From Chitinophagales bacterium (lineage in GTDB: Bacteria; Bacteroidota; Bacteroidia; Chitinophagales; UBA8649), in assembly GCA_020635975.1 (NCBI GenBank), contig JACJYT010000007.1, positions 62,001-126,000 of the forward strand: 64,000 nt of DNA. The letters run 5' to 3'. A program made the translations under genes and the position numbers. Within the stretch, counting starts at the first letter, position 1. The number at the start of each line of letters is the position of its first letter. This document shows, piece after piece, positions 18,298-26,757 of this stretch. The notes beneath the pieces were generated by a model. The model worked only from the letters and a program-made list of their open reading frames with translations, was not told where the DNA came from and did not search any database.

Positions 18298-18511
18298 ATT
18301 ATTCGACTATTCGACACGCGGGCGCTTTCGATTATTCGATTACTCGACTTCTCGACACGTTAGCACTTTCGACTTTTCGAGGTTCGACTCGCAAGCTCGC
18401 GACTGCTCGATAGTTCGACTTTTGAAAACCTATTACAAAGCTTTCATACAGTCGCCTGTCGAATAGTCTAGGTGTCGAATAATCGACCAGTCGATAAATC
18501 GATAAATCGCA
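18298..18511. repeat. TCGA-rich imperfect inverted repeat between convergent genes
   Basis: The whole gap between the giant gene and lysC is packed with TTCGA/TCGAC words. The left half reads mainly NTTCGAC and the right half the reverse complement. The best arm pair is TCGACTATTCGACAC (18303-18317) against 18472-18486, which matches its reverse complement at 14 of 15 positions. Further copies of the word lie at 18329-18348, 18367-18417 and 18455-18467. It could fold into a long cruciform or RNA hairpin serving as a two-way terminator. I see no ORF, transposase or target duplication. Confidence 0.7.
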
Positions 18512-18513
18512 AA

Positions 18514-19770
18514 CTACACCTTACATAAAAGTTGTATGGTTTCTCTAGTCTTTTGGGTTAACCAAACTTCTCTATTGGCTAATTCTCTTTGTAGAATATT
18601 ATCGTTGTAATGACGAATAGTAAGTAGATTTAAACTTTCCGTTTGGGTGATACTAAAGTCTTTCTCCAATAACTTTACGATTTCTTGAATTTTTTCTTTC
18701 TTATTATCTACTGCAGCAGAGAAGCTAATAGCCCCATTTTGCATAATGTTCATTCTTAAACGCAAATCGGCAAAGGCCCCAAAGATTTCTTCCATGTGGT
18801 TCTCTGCAATAAATGAAAAGTCTTTTGCAGAGAAGCGAAGCAAAACCTGATCTTCCTTCACCACAATAATTGGCGGATAGCTCATCTCCTCATCAAAGGA
18901 ATGTATGAGCGTGCCTCCTTTATCGCTGGCAATAAAAGAACGCACTTCTAAAGGTATATTCTTATTCTGTAACGGTCGAATGGTTTTAGGATGTATTACC
19001 TTAGCTCCATAATAAGTCATTTCAATAGCTTCTTTAAAGGCTATTTGTTTAATCAAAACAGCATCGCTAAACTGCTTAGGATCTGCATTCATTACTCCCT
19101 CCACATCCTTCCAAATCACCATCTTCTCGGCGTTTAAACAAAAGGAAAAAATGGCGGCAGAAAAGTCGGAGCCTTCGCGACCTAAAGTGGTAGTAAAACG
19201 TTCCGACGTACTTCCTATAAAACCTTGGGTAATAGAAGTCATTTGACTTACATTCGACATCCTAGCTAAACAAAGCTTTTCAGTTTCTTCCCATAGAATT
19301 TTAGCATCGGTATAGGCATGGTCGGTTCTAATCATCTCTCGAGCATCTAACCACTGATTGTCCTTGCCTATGTGTTTCAAATACTCGGAAATAAGTTTCG
19401 AAGAAGCTAATTCGCCAACGCTTATTATCTGATCGTAGATAAAAGTGTAATTGTCGGAAATGTTAGAAGCACAGAAATTTTCAATAGCATCGAACAAGGC
19501 AAAAACCTTATGTTGAACGCCATGATTGGCTCCAAAAAGTTCATCGCAAACATATTGATGATACTCTCTAATCTCATGTAAATAATCTTGGTATTTTTGA
19601 TCTTTGGCAATGTATAAGTTTACCACATCTTCTAAGGCATTAGTTGTTTTGCCCATAGCCGATACCACCACTAACTTCTTTTGATCTTCGTATTTTGAAA
19701 GAATAGAAGCAACATTTTTTATACTATCTGCATCCTTAACCGATGCCCCACCAAATTTGAATACTAACAT
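18514..19770 (-). CDS. lysC: Aspartate kinase
   Basis: This 418-residue monofunctional aspartokinase makes aspartyl phosphate, the first step towards lysine/diaminopimelate, threonine and methionine. It begins 'VFKFGGASVKDADSI', the nucleotide-binding K-F-G-G motif. 'TTLGREGSDFSAAIF' and 'WKDVEGVMNADPKQF' are kinase-family signatures. The C-terminal third (about 300-418) has the size of a tandem ACT regulatory region, so feedback control is likely. It is divergent from fbp, with an exact -7 motif 16 bases upstream. DapB of the same pathway is encoded at 31170-31886. Confidence 0.93.
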   Translation of the reverse strand: MLVFKFGGASVKDADSIKNVASILSKYEDQKKLVVVSAMGKTTNALEDVVNLYIAKDQKYQDYLHEIREYHQYVCDELFGANHGVQHKVFALFDAIENFCASNISDNYTFIYDQIISVGELASSKLISEYLKHIGKDNQWLDAREMIRTDHAYTDAKILWEETEKLCLARMSNVSQMTSITQGFIGSTSERFTTTLGREGSDFSAAIFSFCLNAEKMVIWKDVEGVMNADPKQFSDAVLIKQIAFKEAIEMTYYGAKVIHPKTIRPLQNKNIPLEVRSFIASDKGGTLIHSFDEEMSYPPIIVVKEDQVLLRFSAKDFSFIAENHMEEIFGAFADLRLRMNIMQNGAISFSAAVDNKKEKIQEIVKLLEKDFSITQTESLNLLTIRHYNDNILQRELANREVWLTQKTRETIQLLCKV

Positions 19771-19786
19771 AAGAAAAATTTTTCCG

Positions 19787-19794
19787 CAAAGGTA
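19787..19794 (-). promoter_or_regulatory. Candidate -7 element (TACCTTTG) for lysC
   Basis: Exact TAnnTTTG match 16 bases upstream of the lysC ATG, giving a leader of about ten bases. Confidence 0.45.
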
Positions 19795-19831
19795 AGGAGA
19801 AAATTCACTTTCAATACTCCATTTTTAAACT

Positions 19832-19839
19832 TATCTTTG
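19832..19839 (+). promoter_or_regulatory. Candidate -7 element (TATCTTTG) for fbp
   Basis: Exact TAnnTTTG match 22 bases upstream of the fbp ATG, back to back with the lysC promoter. Confidence 0.45.
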
Positions 19840-19861
19840 CGCTCTAAACGACCTAAAACCC

Positions 19862-20860
19862 ATGAATCGTTACAACGGCATAACCCTCGATGAGTTTATT
19901 ATATTAAAAGAAAAAGATTATCCGGATGCTACCGGCAATTTATCTAAACTCCTTAGAGACATAGGTGTGGCATCTAAAGTGATCAATCGAGAAGTGAACA
20001 AAGCGGGCCTAGTGGATATTTTGGGGGCTGCAGGCGCGGTTAATGTGCAAGATGAAGAACAACAGAAATTAGATGTATATGCTAATAATATGTTGATTAA
20101 CTACTTAAAGAATGGCGGACAATGCACGGGTATAGGTAGTGAAGAAAACGAAGATATTATAGCTGTAGATACAGAAGATGGCAAAAATGCGCATTATGTC
20201 GTGTTAATGGATCCTCTAGATGGTTCTTCAAATATCGATATCAATGCGAGTATAGGTACTATCTTTTCTATATACAAGCGCAAATCGAACAAAGGCTTGT
20301 GCAACTTGGATGATTTCTTACAAGAGGGAAACAAATTAGTTGCAGCGGGTTATGTCATTTATGGTAGTTCTACCATGTTGGTTTACAGCACAGGAAGTGG
20401 GGTGAATGGTTTTACCTTAGACCCAAGTATAGGAGAATATTGTCTTTCGCATCCGGATATTAGAACTCCAGATACGGGCAAATATTACTCGGTTAATCAA
20501 GCCAATTATTCCTCTTTTCCAACCCATACTCGTCGCTATATAGATTGGTTGGTAAACGAAAAGAAAAAAGGTTTAAGATACATAGGCTCTATGGTAGGCG
20601 ATATGCACAGAACTTTATTAAAAGGGGGAATCTTTATGTATCCGGCAACGAATTCTGCACCAGAAGGCAAGTTGCGCTTGCTTTACGAATGCATCCCTAT
20701 GGCTTATTTAATGGTTCAAGCTGGTGGACGAGCAACAGATTCGAAAAGGGAAATTCTAGATATCATACCTAGTCAACTTCATGAAAGATGTCCGATTTAC
20801 ATAGGTAGCACTCGCTTATTGAAGCGCGTAGACGAGTTCGTAGAAAACTTCGGTGACTAG
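19862..20860 (+). CDS. fbp: Class I fructose-1,6-bisphosphatase
   Basis: This 332-residue enzyme removes the 1-phosphate of fructose 1,6-bisphosphate in gluconeogenesis. The metal-binding signature 'VLMDPLDGSSNIDIN' and the preceding 'GIGSEENED' are characteristic. 'RYIGSMVGDMHRTLLKGGIF' and 'GKLRLLYECIPMAYLMVQAGG' (in parts) match the sugar-phosphate site. Length is normal. Its stop is only four bases from the stop of the convergent TPR lipoprotein gene. Confidence 0.96.
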   Translation: MNRYNGITLDEFIILKEKDYPDATGNLSKLLRDIGVASKVINREVNKAGLVDILGAAGAVNVQDEEQQKLDVYANNMLINYLKNGGQCTGIGSEENEDIIAVDTEDGKNAHYVVLMDPLDGSSNIDINASIGTIFSIYKRKSNKGLCNLDDFLQEGNKLVAAGYVIYGSSTMLVYSTGSGVNGFTLDPSIGEYCLSHPDIRTPDTGKYYSVNQANYSSFPTHTRRYIDWLVNEKKKGLRYIGSMVGDMHRTLLKGGIFMYPATNSAPEGKLRLLYECIPMAYLMVQAGGRATDSKREILDIIPSQLHERCPIYIGSTRLLKRVDEFVENFGD

Positions 20861-20864
20861 CTTA

Positions 20865-21377
20865 TTATTTGGCTGCACTGTCTTGCAGATGAATTAGCTT
20901 TTCAAACATTTCTTCCTCACTTAGAAAGAGATTTTCTAAGCTAAAAATAGCATCATCGTACAATTCATGTTCGGGGAATTTCTCCGTAAATTTTTCATAC
21001 GCACCTTGGGCAGCCTCTAAATTGGAAAGATCATTTTCATAAATAAAGGCTTGCATAAACAGGGCATCGGCAGCTTGCGTACTTTCTGGAAAACGCGCCA
21101 TTAAATCATTGTAACTTGCAATAGCAGCAAGATAATCTCCATTCGCAGCTTGGTATTTTGCCTTCAACTCTAAGAAACTAATCACTTTTTGATCTTCAGG
21201 AAAGCTCGAAATGTATTCATCATATAAAGCAATTATAGCTTCCATATTTTCTCTACTCGGAAATTCTTCTTTTTGCATTTCTTCACTTATAGATGCAATT
21301 TTACTTAAGAGAAGCTCTTGCTTATTGGCACAAGCCATTAGCAAAACGAGGGCAAAAATCGCTAATTTATTTTTCAT
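20865..21377 (-). CDS. TPR-containing lipoprotein
   Basis: This 170-residue protein has a short signal peptide with a lipobox-like 'LLMACANK', so the mature protein should start at the Cys and be lipid-anchored. The remainder is alpha-helical, with TPR-like motifs ('DYLAAIASYNDLMARFPES', 'LEAAQGAYEKFTEKFPEHEL'). It resembles the tetratricopeptide lipoproteins used as scaffolds in the Bacteroidota envelope, for example in BamD-like folds, but is too short for BamD. It sits nine bases after the ArsC-like gene on the same strand. Confidence 0.8.
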   Translation of the reverse strand: MKNKLAIFALVLLMACANKQELLLSKIASISEEMQKEEFPSRENMEAIIALYDEYISSFPEDQKVISFLELKAKYQAANGDYLAAIASYNDLMARFPESTQAADALFMQAFIYENDLSNLEAAQGAYEKFTEKFPEHELYDDAIFSLENLFLSEEEMFEKLIHLQDSAAK

Positions 21378-21386
21378 TGTTTAAGA

Positions 21387-21740
21387 TTATAGCTGTTTTA
21401 AAAATTCTTCTACTTTTTCTGTTGGTCGACCAATAAGCGCTTTCGTGTTGGTATAGAGTATGGGTCTTTCTATCAACTTGGGCTCCTTTTCTAATATTTG
21501 CAGCCACTCTTCTTCCGAGTAGTTTTTATTTTTATGCACCTGAAATGCATCTTCCTTCACTCTAATGAGCTCTAATGCCTTTATATTTAATTTCTTCAAT
21601 AGCTCGGCAATGTCTTTGGCACTTAGCACGCCTTCTAAATAATTAATAATTTCAAAGGGCTTTCCTGATTCTTCTAAGAGCTTTAATGCCGCTCTGCTTT
21701 TACCACAACGATTGTTGTGTAGTATATATATTTTATCCAT
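21387..21740 (-). CDS. ArsC/Spx-family thioredoxin-fold reductase
   Basis: This 117-residue protein belongs to the arsenate-reductase family with a thioredoxin-like fold. The catalytic Cys is C12 in 'HNNRCGKSRAALKLLEES'. 'ERPILYTNTKALIGRP' holds the conserved Arg-Pro segment. True arsenate reductases and redox-linked YffB-like relatives are not separable by eye, and there is no ars operon here, so arsenate resistance is not assured. An exact -7 motif lies at 21786-21793. Confidence 0.85.
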   Translation of the reverse strand: MDKIYILHNNRCGKSRAALKLLEESGKPFEIINYLEGVLSAKDIAELLKKLNIKALELIRVKEDAFQVHKNKNYSEEEWLQILEKEPKLIERPILYTNTKALIGRPTEKVEEFLKQL

Positions 21741-21785
21741 TCTTAAGTGTTTAAGCTGAATGATGTATTAGAAATTATAAAAGCA

Positions 21786-21793
21786 CAAAGTTA
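21786..21793 (-). promoter_or_regulatory. Candidate -7 element (TAACTTTG) for the ArsC-like/TPR pair
   Basis: Exact TAnnTTTG match 45 bases upstream of the ArsC-like ATG. Confidence 0.4.
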
Positions 21794-21848
21794 AGCGCAA
21801 TTTAGTGGAATTAATATTAATTAAAGCTCAAAAGCAACTTGGCTTCCT

Positions 21849-21856
21849 TATATTTG
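21849..21856 (+). promoter_or_regulatory. Candidate -7 element (TATATTTG) for dcd
   Basis: Exact TAnnTTTG match 22 bases upstream of the dcd ATG. Confidence 0.45.
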
Positions 21857-21878
21857 CGCTAGATTAGAAATTTGCATT

Positions 21879-22397
21879 ATGATACTAAGTGGAAAGAAAA
21901 TAAAGGAAGAATTGAATGAGAATATCTTCATTACGCCTTTTGACGAAAAACAACTTAACCCAAACTCCTATAACCTTCGCTTATTCAATGAGTTATTGGT
22001 TTACGATAAGCACGAATTGGATATGAAAACGCCCAATACGGCTAGCAAAATTATCATTCCAGAAGAAGGATTATTACTAGAAACGAATACCTTGTATCTA
22101 GGTCGAACTGTAGAGCATACCAAAACGAACAACTACGTTCCTATGTTAGAAGGAAGAAGTTCTATAGGCCGTTTAGGTTTATTTATTCATGTTACTGCTG
22201 GTTTCGGAGATGTAGGTTTTGATGGATTTTGGACCCTAGAAATTTTTTGTGTTCAGCCTATAAGAATTTATCCAAATGTAGAGATTTGTCAAATTTACTA
22301 CCACGCTATTGAAGGCGAATACGAACTATACGAAAGCAACAAGTACCAACATAATAAGGAGATTCAAACCAGTATGTTATACAAGGACTTTTTATAG
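21879..22397 (+). CDS. dcd: dCTP deaminase
   Basis: This 172-residue trimeric dUTPase-fold enzyme converts dCTP to dUTP for thymidylate synthesis. 'LNPNSYNLRL' near the N-terminus, 'LEGRSSIGRLGLFIHVTAGF' across the triphosphate site and the catalytic Glu E121 in 'GFWTLEIF' are the family landmarks. It is slightly shorter than the E. coli enzyme. Whether it is monofunctional or a bifunctional dCTP deaminase/dUTPase cannot be decided here. It is a single gene with its own promoter motif. Confidence 0.92.
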   Translation: MILSGKKIKEELNENIFITPFDEKQLNPNSYNLRLFNELLVYDKHELDMKTPNTASKIIIPEEGLLLETNTLYLGRTVEHTKTNNYVPMLEGRSSIGRLGLFIHVTAGFGDVGFDGFWTLEIFCVQPIRIYPNVEICQIYYHAIEGEYELYESNKYQHNKEIQTSMLYKDFL

Positions 22398-22441
22398 ATC
22401 TTAGCAAAAATTCACCTTAATGTAGTTAAACTTTGAGGCAC

Positions 22442-22486
22442 ATCTAAAAGTCTATTATCTAAAAGTCTATTATCTAAATGTCTATA
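22442..22486. repeat. Three 15-bp direct repeats upstream of the thioesterase gene
   Basis: ATCTAAAAGTCTATT occurs at 22442-22456 and 22457-22471, with a third copy at 22472-22486 carrying two changes. The array ends 11 bases before the thioesterase ATG. It could be a slippage-prone leader or a protein-binding array. Confidence 0.8.
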
Positions 22487-22497
22487 AATCTATATTA

Positions 22498-22917
22498 ATG
22501 ATTTGGAAGAAAAAATTTACTCTTGATTCATTGAATCAAACCAAAGACAATCTAGTAAAGCATTTGGGAATTGAGTTTAGTGCTTTTGGCGATGATTTTC
22601 TTGAAGCTACCATGCCCGTAGATGCGAGAACGCATCAACCTTATGGAATACTGCATGGAGGCGCTTCTGTTGTTCTTGCAGAAAGTTTAGGCAGTTTAGC
22701 TGGCTACTTATGCTTAGAAGATAGCAAAGAAGTTACTGTAGGTTTAGAAATCAATGCCAACCACATACGAAGTGTTCGCGAAGGCAGGGTGATAGGCAAA
22801 GCAAATGCCCTTCATTTGGGAAGAACTACGCAAATTTGGCAAATAGAAATTCGTGAAGAAACAACAGCCAAGCTCATTTGTGTTTCTCGCATGACCTTGG
22901 CGGTTATCTCGAAGTAG
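22498..22917 (+). CDS. Hotdog-fold acyl-CoA thioesterase (PaaI/YdiI-like)
   Basis: This 139-residue single hotdog domain protein has 'YGILHGGASVVLAESLGSLA', where the Gly-rich turn and Glu form the YdiI-type active site. The family hydrolyses aromatic acyl-CoA esters; the E. coli relative YdiI/MenI hydrolyses 1,4-dihydroxy-2-naphthoyl-CoA in menaquinone synthesis. As menF and menD lie about 11 kb away, a menI role is attractive but not proven. It is flanked by dcd and convergent thioredoxin, so context adds little. Confidence 0.85.
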   Translation: MIWKKKFTLDSLNQTKDNLVKHLGIEFSAFGDDFLEATMPVDARTHQPYGILHGGASVVLAESLGSLAGYLCLEDSKEVTVGLEINANHIRSVREGRVIGKANALHLGRTTQIWQIEIREETTAKLICVSRMTLAVISK

Positions 22918-22927
22918 CAGCTAATTC

Positions 22928-23293
22928 TTAGGCGCTAATACCTAATAACTCCTTATCAATTACCTGTTTTAAAGTATGCTTTGGAAGGGCACCAGCCTGC
23001 ATCATGGCTTGTTTGTCTTTCGGTACGAAGAGGAGAGAAGGTATACTTCTAATTCCAAAAACCGCCGAAAGTTCTTGTTCTGCTTCGGTATCTACTCGAT
23101 AAATAATAATCTTGCCAGCATATTCATCGGCTAATTCTTCTAAAATTGGAGCAACGGCCTTGCATGGACCACACCAATCTGCATAAAAATCAATTATACA
23201 AGGTAAGTCACCCTTATACGACCATTCCTTAGAAATCGTATAATCCATTATCTTTTCTTTGAATCCTTCTGTACTTAAACTTATCATTCCCAT
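22928..23293 (-). CDS. Thioredoxin
   Basis: This 121-residue protein has the dithiol active site C41-G-P-C44 in 'DFYADWCGPCKAVAPIL' and the cis-proline segment 'FGIRSIPSLLFV'. No signal peptide is seen, so it acts in the cytoplasm as a general disulphide reductant. The N-terminus carries about 20 extra residues relative to E. coli TrxA; an internal ATG ('MDYTISKEW') could be the true start. An exact -7 motif lies at 23312-23319. Confidence 0.92.
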   Translation of the reverse strand: MGMISLSTEGFKEKIMDYTISKEWSYKGDLPCIIDFYADWCGPCKAVAPILEELADEYAGKIIIYRVDTEAEQELSAVFGIRSIPSLLFVPKDKQAMMQAGALPKHTLKQVIDKELLGISA

Positions 23294-23311
23294 ATTCTAC
23301 TATTTATAGTA

Positions 23312-23319
23312 CAAATTTA
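23312..23319 (-). promoter_or_regulatory. Candidate -7 element (TAAATTTG) for thioredoxin
   Basis: Exact TAnnTTTG match 18 bases upstream of the thioredoxin ATG. Confidence 0.45.
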
Positions 23320-23364
23320 AGGCAGAATCTAAGGCCTTAATGTGACACTTATTACGGAACAATT

Positions 23365-24024
23365 CTAACGAACTCTAGAAATGTATTTTTCCATTTGCAC
23401 GATTTGATCCTTAATCTCTTTCGTCTTTGGCTTCAACATTTTAGCCTTCTTAAAATAATCTCTTCCTTGTTTCAATTGTCGAGCTTGAATTTCTATAGAA
23501 GAAAGCTGTAAAAAAGCAGCGGCCATACTATCATCATCTGGTAAGCCCTTGGACAAGGCGGTTCTTAGATTTCTTTTGGCCTCTTTCATATCGCCGTTTT
23601 GCATGGCTATCATGCCTAATTGAAGGTAAGAAGAACCTTCGTATTCTTGTCCGGTAATGCTATTCTTACTTTTTATACTTTCCTTTAAAAAGCTTTCTGC
23701 ACTGGCAAAATCCTTGTTGGTCATGGCCATGTTCGACTTGATCAAATAATAACCTTGACGCACTGGCTTGATTAATAGTTTTGGAAACTGAATCATGTTT
23801 AAATACTTATTTGCCGCTTCCATATCATTGGCTTGCACCGCATCTTGAACCAAGCGTAAAGTACCAAAAAGGAAGTGCGAAATAACAGCAATTAAGCCTA
23901 AAGTAAGCGTCAAGCTAAACCAACCCCAATTGTCTCCAATAACTGCCAAAGCTACTGAAGCCGCTAAAAGAACCGCACCTATATATAATCTGTAAATCAA
24001 CAATTTTTTATAAAACCACATCAT
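23365..24024 (-). CDS. Membrane-anchored TPR protein
   Basis: This 219-residue protein has two N-terminal transmembrane helices (about 10-29 and 35-53), then a soluble helical part with TPR-like repeats ('ANKYLNMIQFPKLL', 'GSSYLQLGMIAMQNGDMKEA', 'MAAAFLQLSSIEIQARQLKQ'). I do not recognise a named family. It starts 11 bases after the stop of alaS on the same strand and is probably co-transcribed with it. Its role is unknown; a scaffold for an envelope complex is a guess from the architecture. Confidence 0.75.
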   Translation of the reverse strand: MMWFYKKLLIYRLYIGAVLLAASVALAVIGDNWGWFSLTLTLGLIAVISHFLFGTLRLVQDAVQANDMEAANKYLNMIQFPKLLIKPVRQGYYLIKSNMAMTNKDFASAESFLKESIKSKNSITGQEYEGSSYLQLGMIAMQNGDMKEAKRNLRTALSKGLPDDDSMAAAFLQLSSIEIQARQLKQGRDYFKKAKMLKPKTKEIKDQIVQMEKYISRVR

Positions 24025-24035
24025 ATTTGTATAAT

Positions 24036-26657
24036 TTAAAATTTAATTTCTTTTGCTTTCTCCAAAACTTTAGGAAGTCCATCTACATTTTTACCTCCAG
24101 CCGTTGCAAAGAAGGCTTGTCCGCCGCCACCACCTTGAATCTCTTTGGCCAGTTCTCGCACAATATTTCCAGCATTCAATCCTTTGTCAGCACTTAGTTT
24201 GTCACTAATCATTACCGTAATCAAAGGCTTAGCTTCAATATTGGCGGTCAATACTAAGAATAAATTTTCTACTTCATTCTTTAGTTGAAAAGCAATGTTT
24301 TTAATAGCTTCTGCATTGGCTATGTCTACCTCCTTTATAATGCAATTAATGCCATCTTTGTTTTCAACAGACTTTAGTAAATCTGCTTTAACTAAAGCTT
24401 GCTGCAATAAAGAAAATTCTTCTAGCTTCTTTTTTAAGTCGGCATTTTCACTTTGAATTTTTTCAATGCTTTCTAATGGCTTCGGACTTTGTTTTAATTG
24501 CTCCTTAATGGCATTTAACAAAGTTTCTTGCTCTTTATAATAGTTTAAAACCTTAGGACCTGTCCAAGCCTCAATTCTACGAATTCCAGCAGCACTAGAA
24601 CTTTCACTAACAATTTTAAAGAGTTTGATTTTCCCTGTTTCAGAAACATGAGTTCCGCCGCAAAGTTCTACAGAGCTAGCAAACTTAATTACGCGAACAT
24701 GATCACCATATTTTTCTCCAAATAAAGCCATTGCACCCATAGCCTTGGCTTCATTTATAGGTAAATTTTGAAAAACTTCTAAAGGCAGATTTTCTTCAAT
24801 TTTAGCGTTCACTATATTCTCTACTTCCAGGAGCTCTTCCTCTGTCATTTTTTGAAAGTGCGAAAAGTCGAAACGCAAATAGCTTTCATTTACGAGCGAG
24901 CCTCTTTGCTCCACATGCTTACCTAGCACCTCTCTTAAGGCTTCATGCAGTAAATGCGTGGCACTATGGTTTTTTTCTGTAGCTTCTCTCTTGCTTTTAT
25001 TTACCTTAGCGCTAAACTCAGCCTCTACATTATTCGGTAGTTTGTTCGCAACATGAATTATAAGTTGGTTCTCTCTAAGAGTATTTAGAATACTTGTTTT
25101 TTCCTCGCCATCTTGAATATAACCTGTATCTCCAACCTGTCCACCGCTTTCTGCATAAAAAGGACTCTTGTCAAAAACTAAATGGTATTCTGTTTTGCCC
25201 TTTTTCTCAACACTTCGGTACTTGTTTAATACAACTTTTGCTTCCAATTGCTCATAACCAACAAACTCGCACAAGTCGCCCTCTTTTACAATTGTCCAAT
25301 CACTTTGGGTACTTGCCTCGGCATTTCTAGAACGCTCTTTTTGTTCTAGCATAGCCTTGTTAAAACCGTCAATATCCACTTTCAAGCCTTTTTCGCTGGC
25401 GATTAGCTGCGTTAAATCTAAAGGGAAACCAAAGGTGTCGTAAAGTTCAAAAGCTTTTTCGCCTTCAATCAAATTGCTTTTCGCTTTTGCTAATTCCAAT
25501 TCCAACTCATCAATTAGCTTAAGTCCTGTAGCTAAAGTTTTAAAAAATCCTGCTTCTTCTTCATTTATTACTTTTTCAACAAAAGCTTGTTGAGCTTCCA
25601 ACTCAGGAAATACGCCATCAAATTGTTGCACCAATATTGGAATTAGCTTAGTAAGAAAAGGACTTTGAAAGCCCAAGTAAGTGTAACCATAACGAACTGC
25701 TCTTCTTAAAATTCTTCTGATAACATAACCCGCACCATTGCTTGCAGGTAATTGTCCGTCGGCTATAGTAAAACTAATCGCTCTAATATGATCGGCTATT
25801 ACTCTAAAGGCAATATCTACTTGCTCACTTTTTCCATAGCTAAGTGAAGAAAGTTTTTCTAATTCATTAATTAGTGGCATAAAAACATCCGTATCATAGT
25901 TGCTTTGTTTGCCTTGTAAAACTCGAACAAGACGTTCAAAACCCATACCGGTATCTACATGTTGTGCCGGTAAGCGAACCAAGCTACCATTCGCTTTTCG
26001 CTCGAATTCCATAAATACATTATTCCATATTTCTATTACTTGAGGATGGTCTTTATTTACTAAACTTGCGCCATCTATTTTTGCTCTTTCCGCATCTGAC
26101 CGTCCATCATAATGTATTTCTGAGCAAGGGCCACAAGGACCAACATCGCCCATTTCCCAAAAGTTATCTTTTTTGTTACCGTTAATTATTCTATGCTCCG
26201 GAACTAATGCTTTCCAAGTATCAAAAGCTTCTTGATCGAAAGGAATATTTTCTGCCTCGTTTCCTTCAAATACAGAAACATACAACCTATCTGGATCAAT
26301 CTTATACACTTTAGTTAATAATTCCCAGGCCCAAGAGATTGCTTCTTGCTTAAAGTAATCACCAAAACTCCAATTGCCCAACATTTCAAACATAGTATGG
26401 TGGTAGGTATCTACACCTACTTCCTCTAAATCATTATGCTTACCCGAAACACGAAGACATTTTTGTGTGTCTGCAATTCTTTTGTCAACGATGAGCTTAT
26501 TTCCTAAAAAGTAGTCTTTAAAAGGATTCATGCCTGCATTAGTAAACATTAAAGTCGGATCATCTTTTAGTACAATAGGAGCAGAGGGTACAATTTTATG
26601 TTGCTTAGATGCAAAAAAATCTAAAAAATCCTGACGTATTTCTCTTGCAGTTTTCAT
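24036..26657 (-). CDS. alaS: Alanyl-tRNA synthetase
   Basis: This 873-residue class II synthetase charges tRNA-Ala. The catalytic core begins 'LDFFASKQHKIVPSAPIV', and 'MFTNAGMNPFKDYFLG' is the family's motif. The editing domain has 'HSATHLLHEALREVLG' and 'CGGTHVSETG', which supply the zinc ligands that clear mischarged Ser/Gly. The C-terminal domain ends with a Gly-rich 'IQGGGGGQAFFATAGG'. It is full length. It is divergent from the M23 peptidase gene, a neighbourhood I recall being common in Flavobacteria. Confidence 0.97.
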   Translation of the reverse strand: MKTAREIRQDFLDFFASKQHKIVPSAPIVLKDDPTLMFTNAGMNPFKDYFLGNKLIVDKRIADTQKCLRVSGKHNDLEEVGVDTYHHTMFEMLGNWSFGDYFKQEAISWAWELLTKVYKIDPDRLYVSVFEGNEAENIPFDQEAFDTWKALVPEHRIINGNKKDNFWEMGDVGPCGPCSEIHYDGRSDAERAKIDGASLVNKDHPQVIEIWNNVFMEFERKANGSLVRLPAQHVDTGMGFERLVRVLQGKQSNYDTDVFMPLINELEKLSSLSYGKSEQVDIAFRVIADHIRAISFTIADGQLPASNGAGYVIRRILRRAVRYGYTYLGFQSPFLTKLIPILVQQFDGVFPELEAQQAFVEKVINEEEAGFFKTLATGLKLIDELELELAKAKSNLIEGEKAFELYDTFGFPLDLTQLIASEKGLKVDIDGFNKAMLEQKERSRNAEASTQSDWTIVKEGDLCEFVGYEQLEAKVVLNKYRSVEKKGKTEYHLVFDKSPFYAESGGQVGDTGYIQDGEEKTSILNTLRENQLIIHVANKLPNNVEAEFSAKVNKSKREATEKNHSATHLLHEALREVLGKHVEQRGSLVNESYLRFDFSHFQKMTEEELLEVENIVNAKIEENLPLEVFQNLPINEAKAMGAMALFGEKYGDHVRVIKFASSVELCGGTHVSETGKIKLFKIVSESSSAAGIRRIEAWTGPKVLNYYKEQETLLNAIKEQLKQSPKPLESIEKIQSENADLKKKLEEFSLLQQALVKADLLKSVENKDGINCIIKEVDIANAEAIKNIAFQLKNEVENLFLVLTANIEAKPLITVMISDKLSADKGLNAGNIVRELAKEIQGGGGGQAFFATAGGKNVDGLPKVLEKAKEIKF

Positions 26658-26702
26658 AGCGTTTTAACTATTTTTAATGGACCAATCTAAAGATTATTTG
26701 AC

Positions 26703-26710
26703 TATATTTG
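26703..26710 (+). promoter_or_regulatory. Candidate -7 element (TATATTTG) for the M23 peptidase gene
   Basis: Exact TAnnTTTG match 47 bases upstream of the GTG start at 26758, within the alaS/M23 divergent region. Confidence 0.4.
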
Positions 26711-26734
26711 GCAGGCAAATAAAAAATTAGATTG

Positions 26735-26742
26735 CAAAAGTA
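26735..26742 (-). promoter_or_regulatory. Candidate -7 element (TACTTTTG) for alaS
   Basis: Exact TAnnTTTG match 77 bases upstream of the alaS ATG. It lies beyond the M23 -7 motif, so the two divergent promoters would overlap and might interfere. Confidence 0.4.
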
Positions 26743-26757
26743 CGCTTTTATATAGCT

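Noticed and set aside
18303..18486. Inverted repeats as termini of a mobile element
   Set aside because: Only about 150 bases between the arms, no transposase, no target-site duplication, and many degenerate copies of the same word inside.
21387..21740. Arsenic-resistance locus
   Set aside because: Only one ArsC/Spx-family protein is present, with no arsR, arsB or acr3 gene nearby; many family members act on other substrates.
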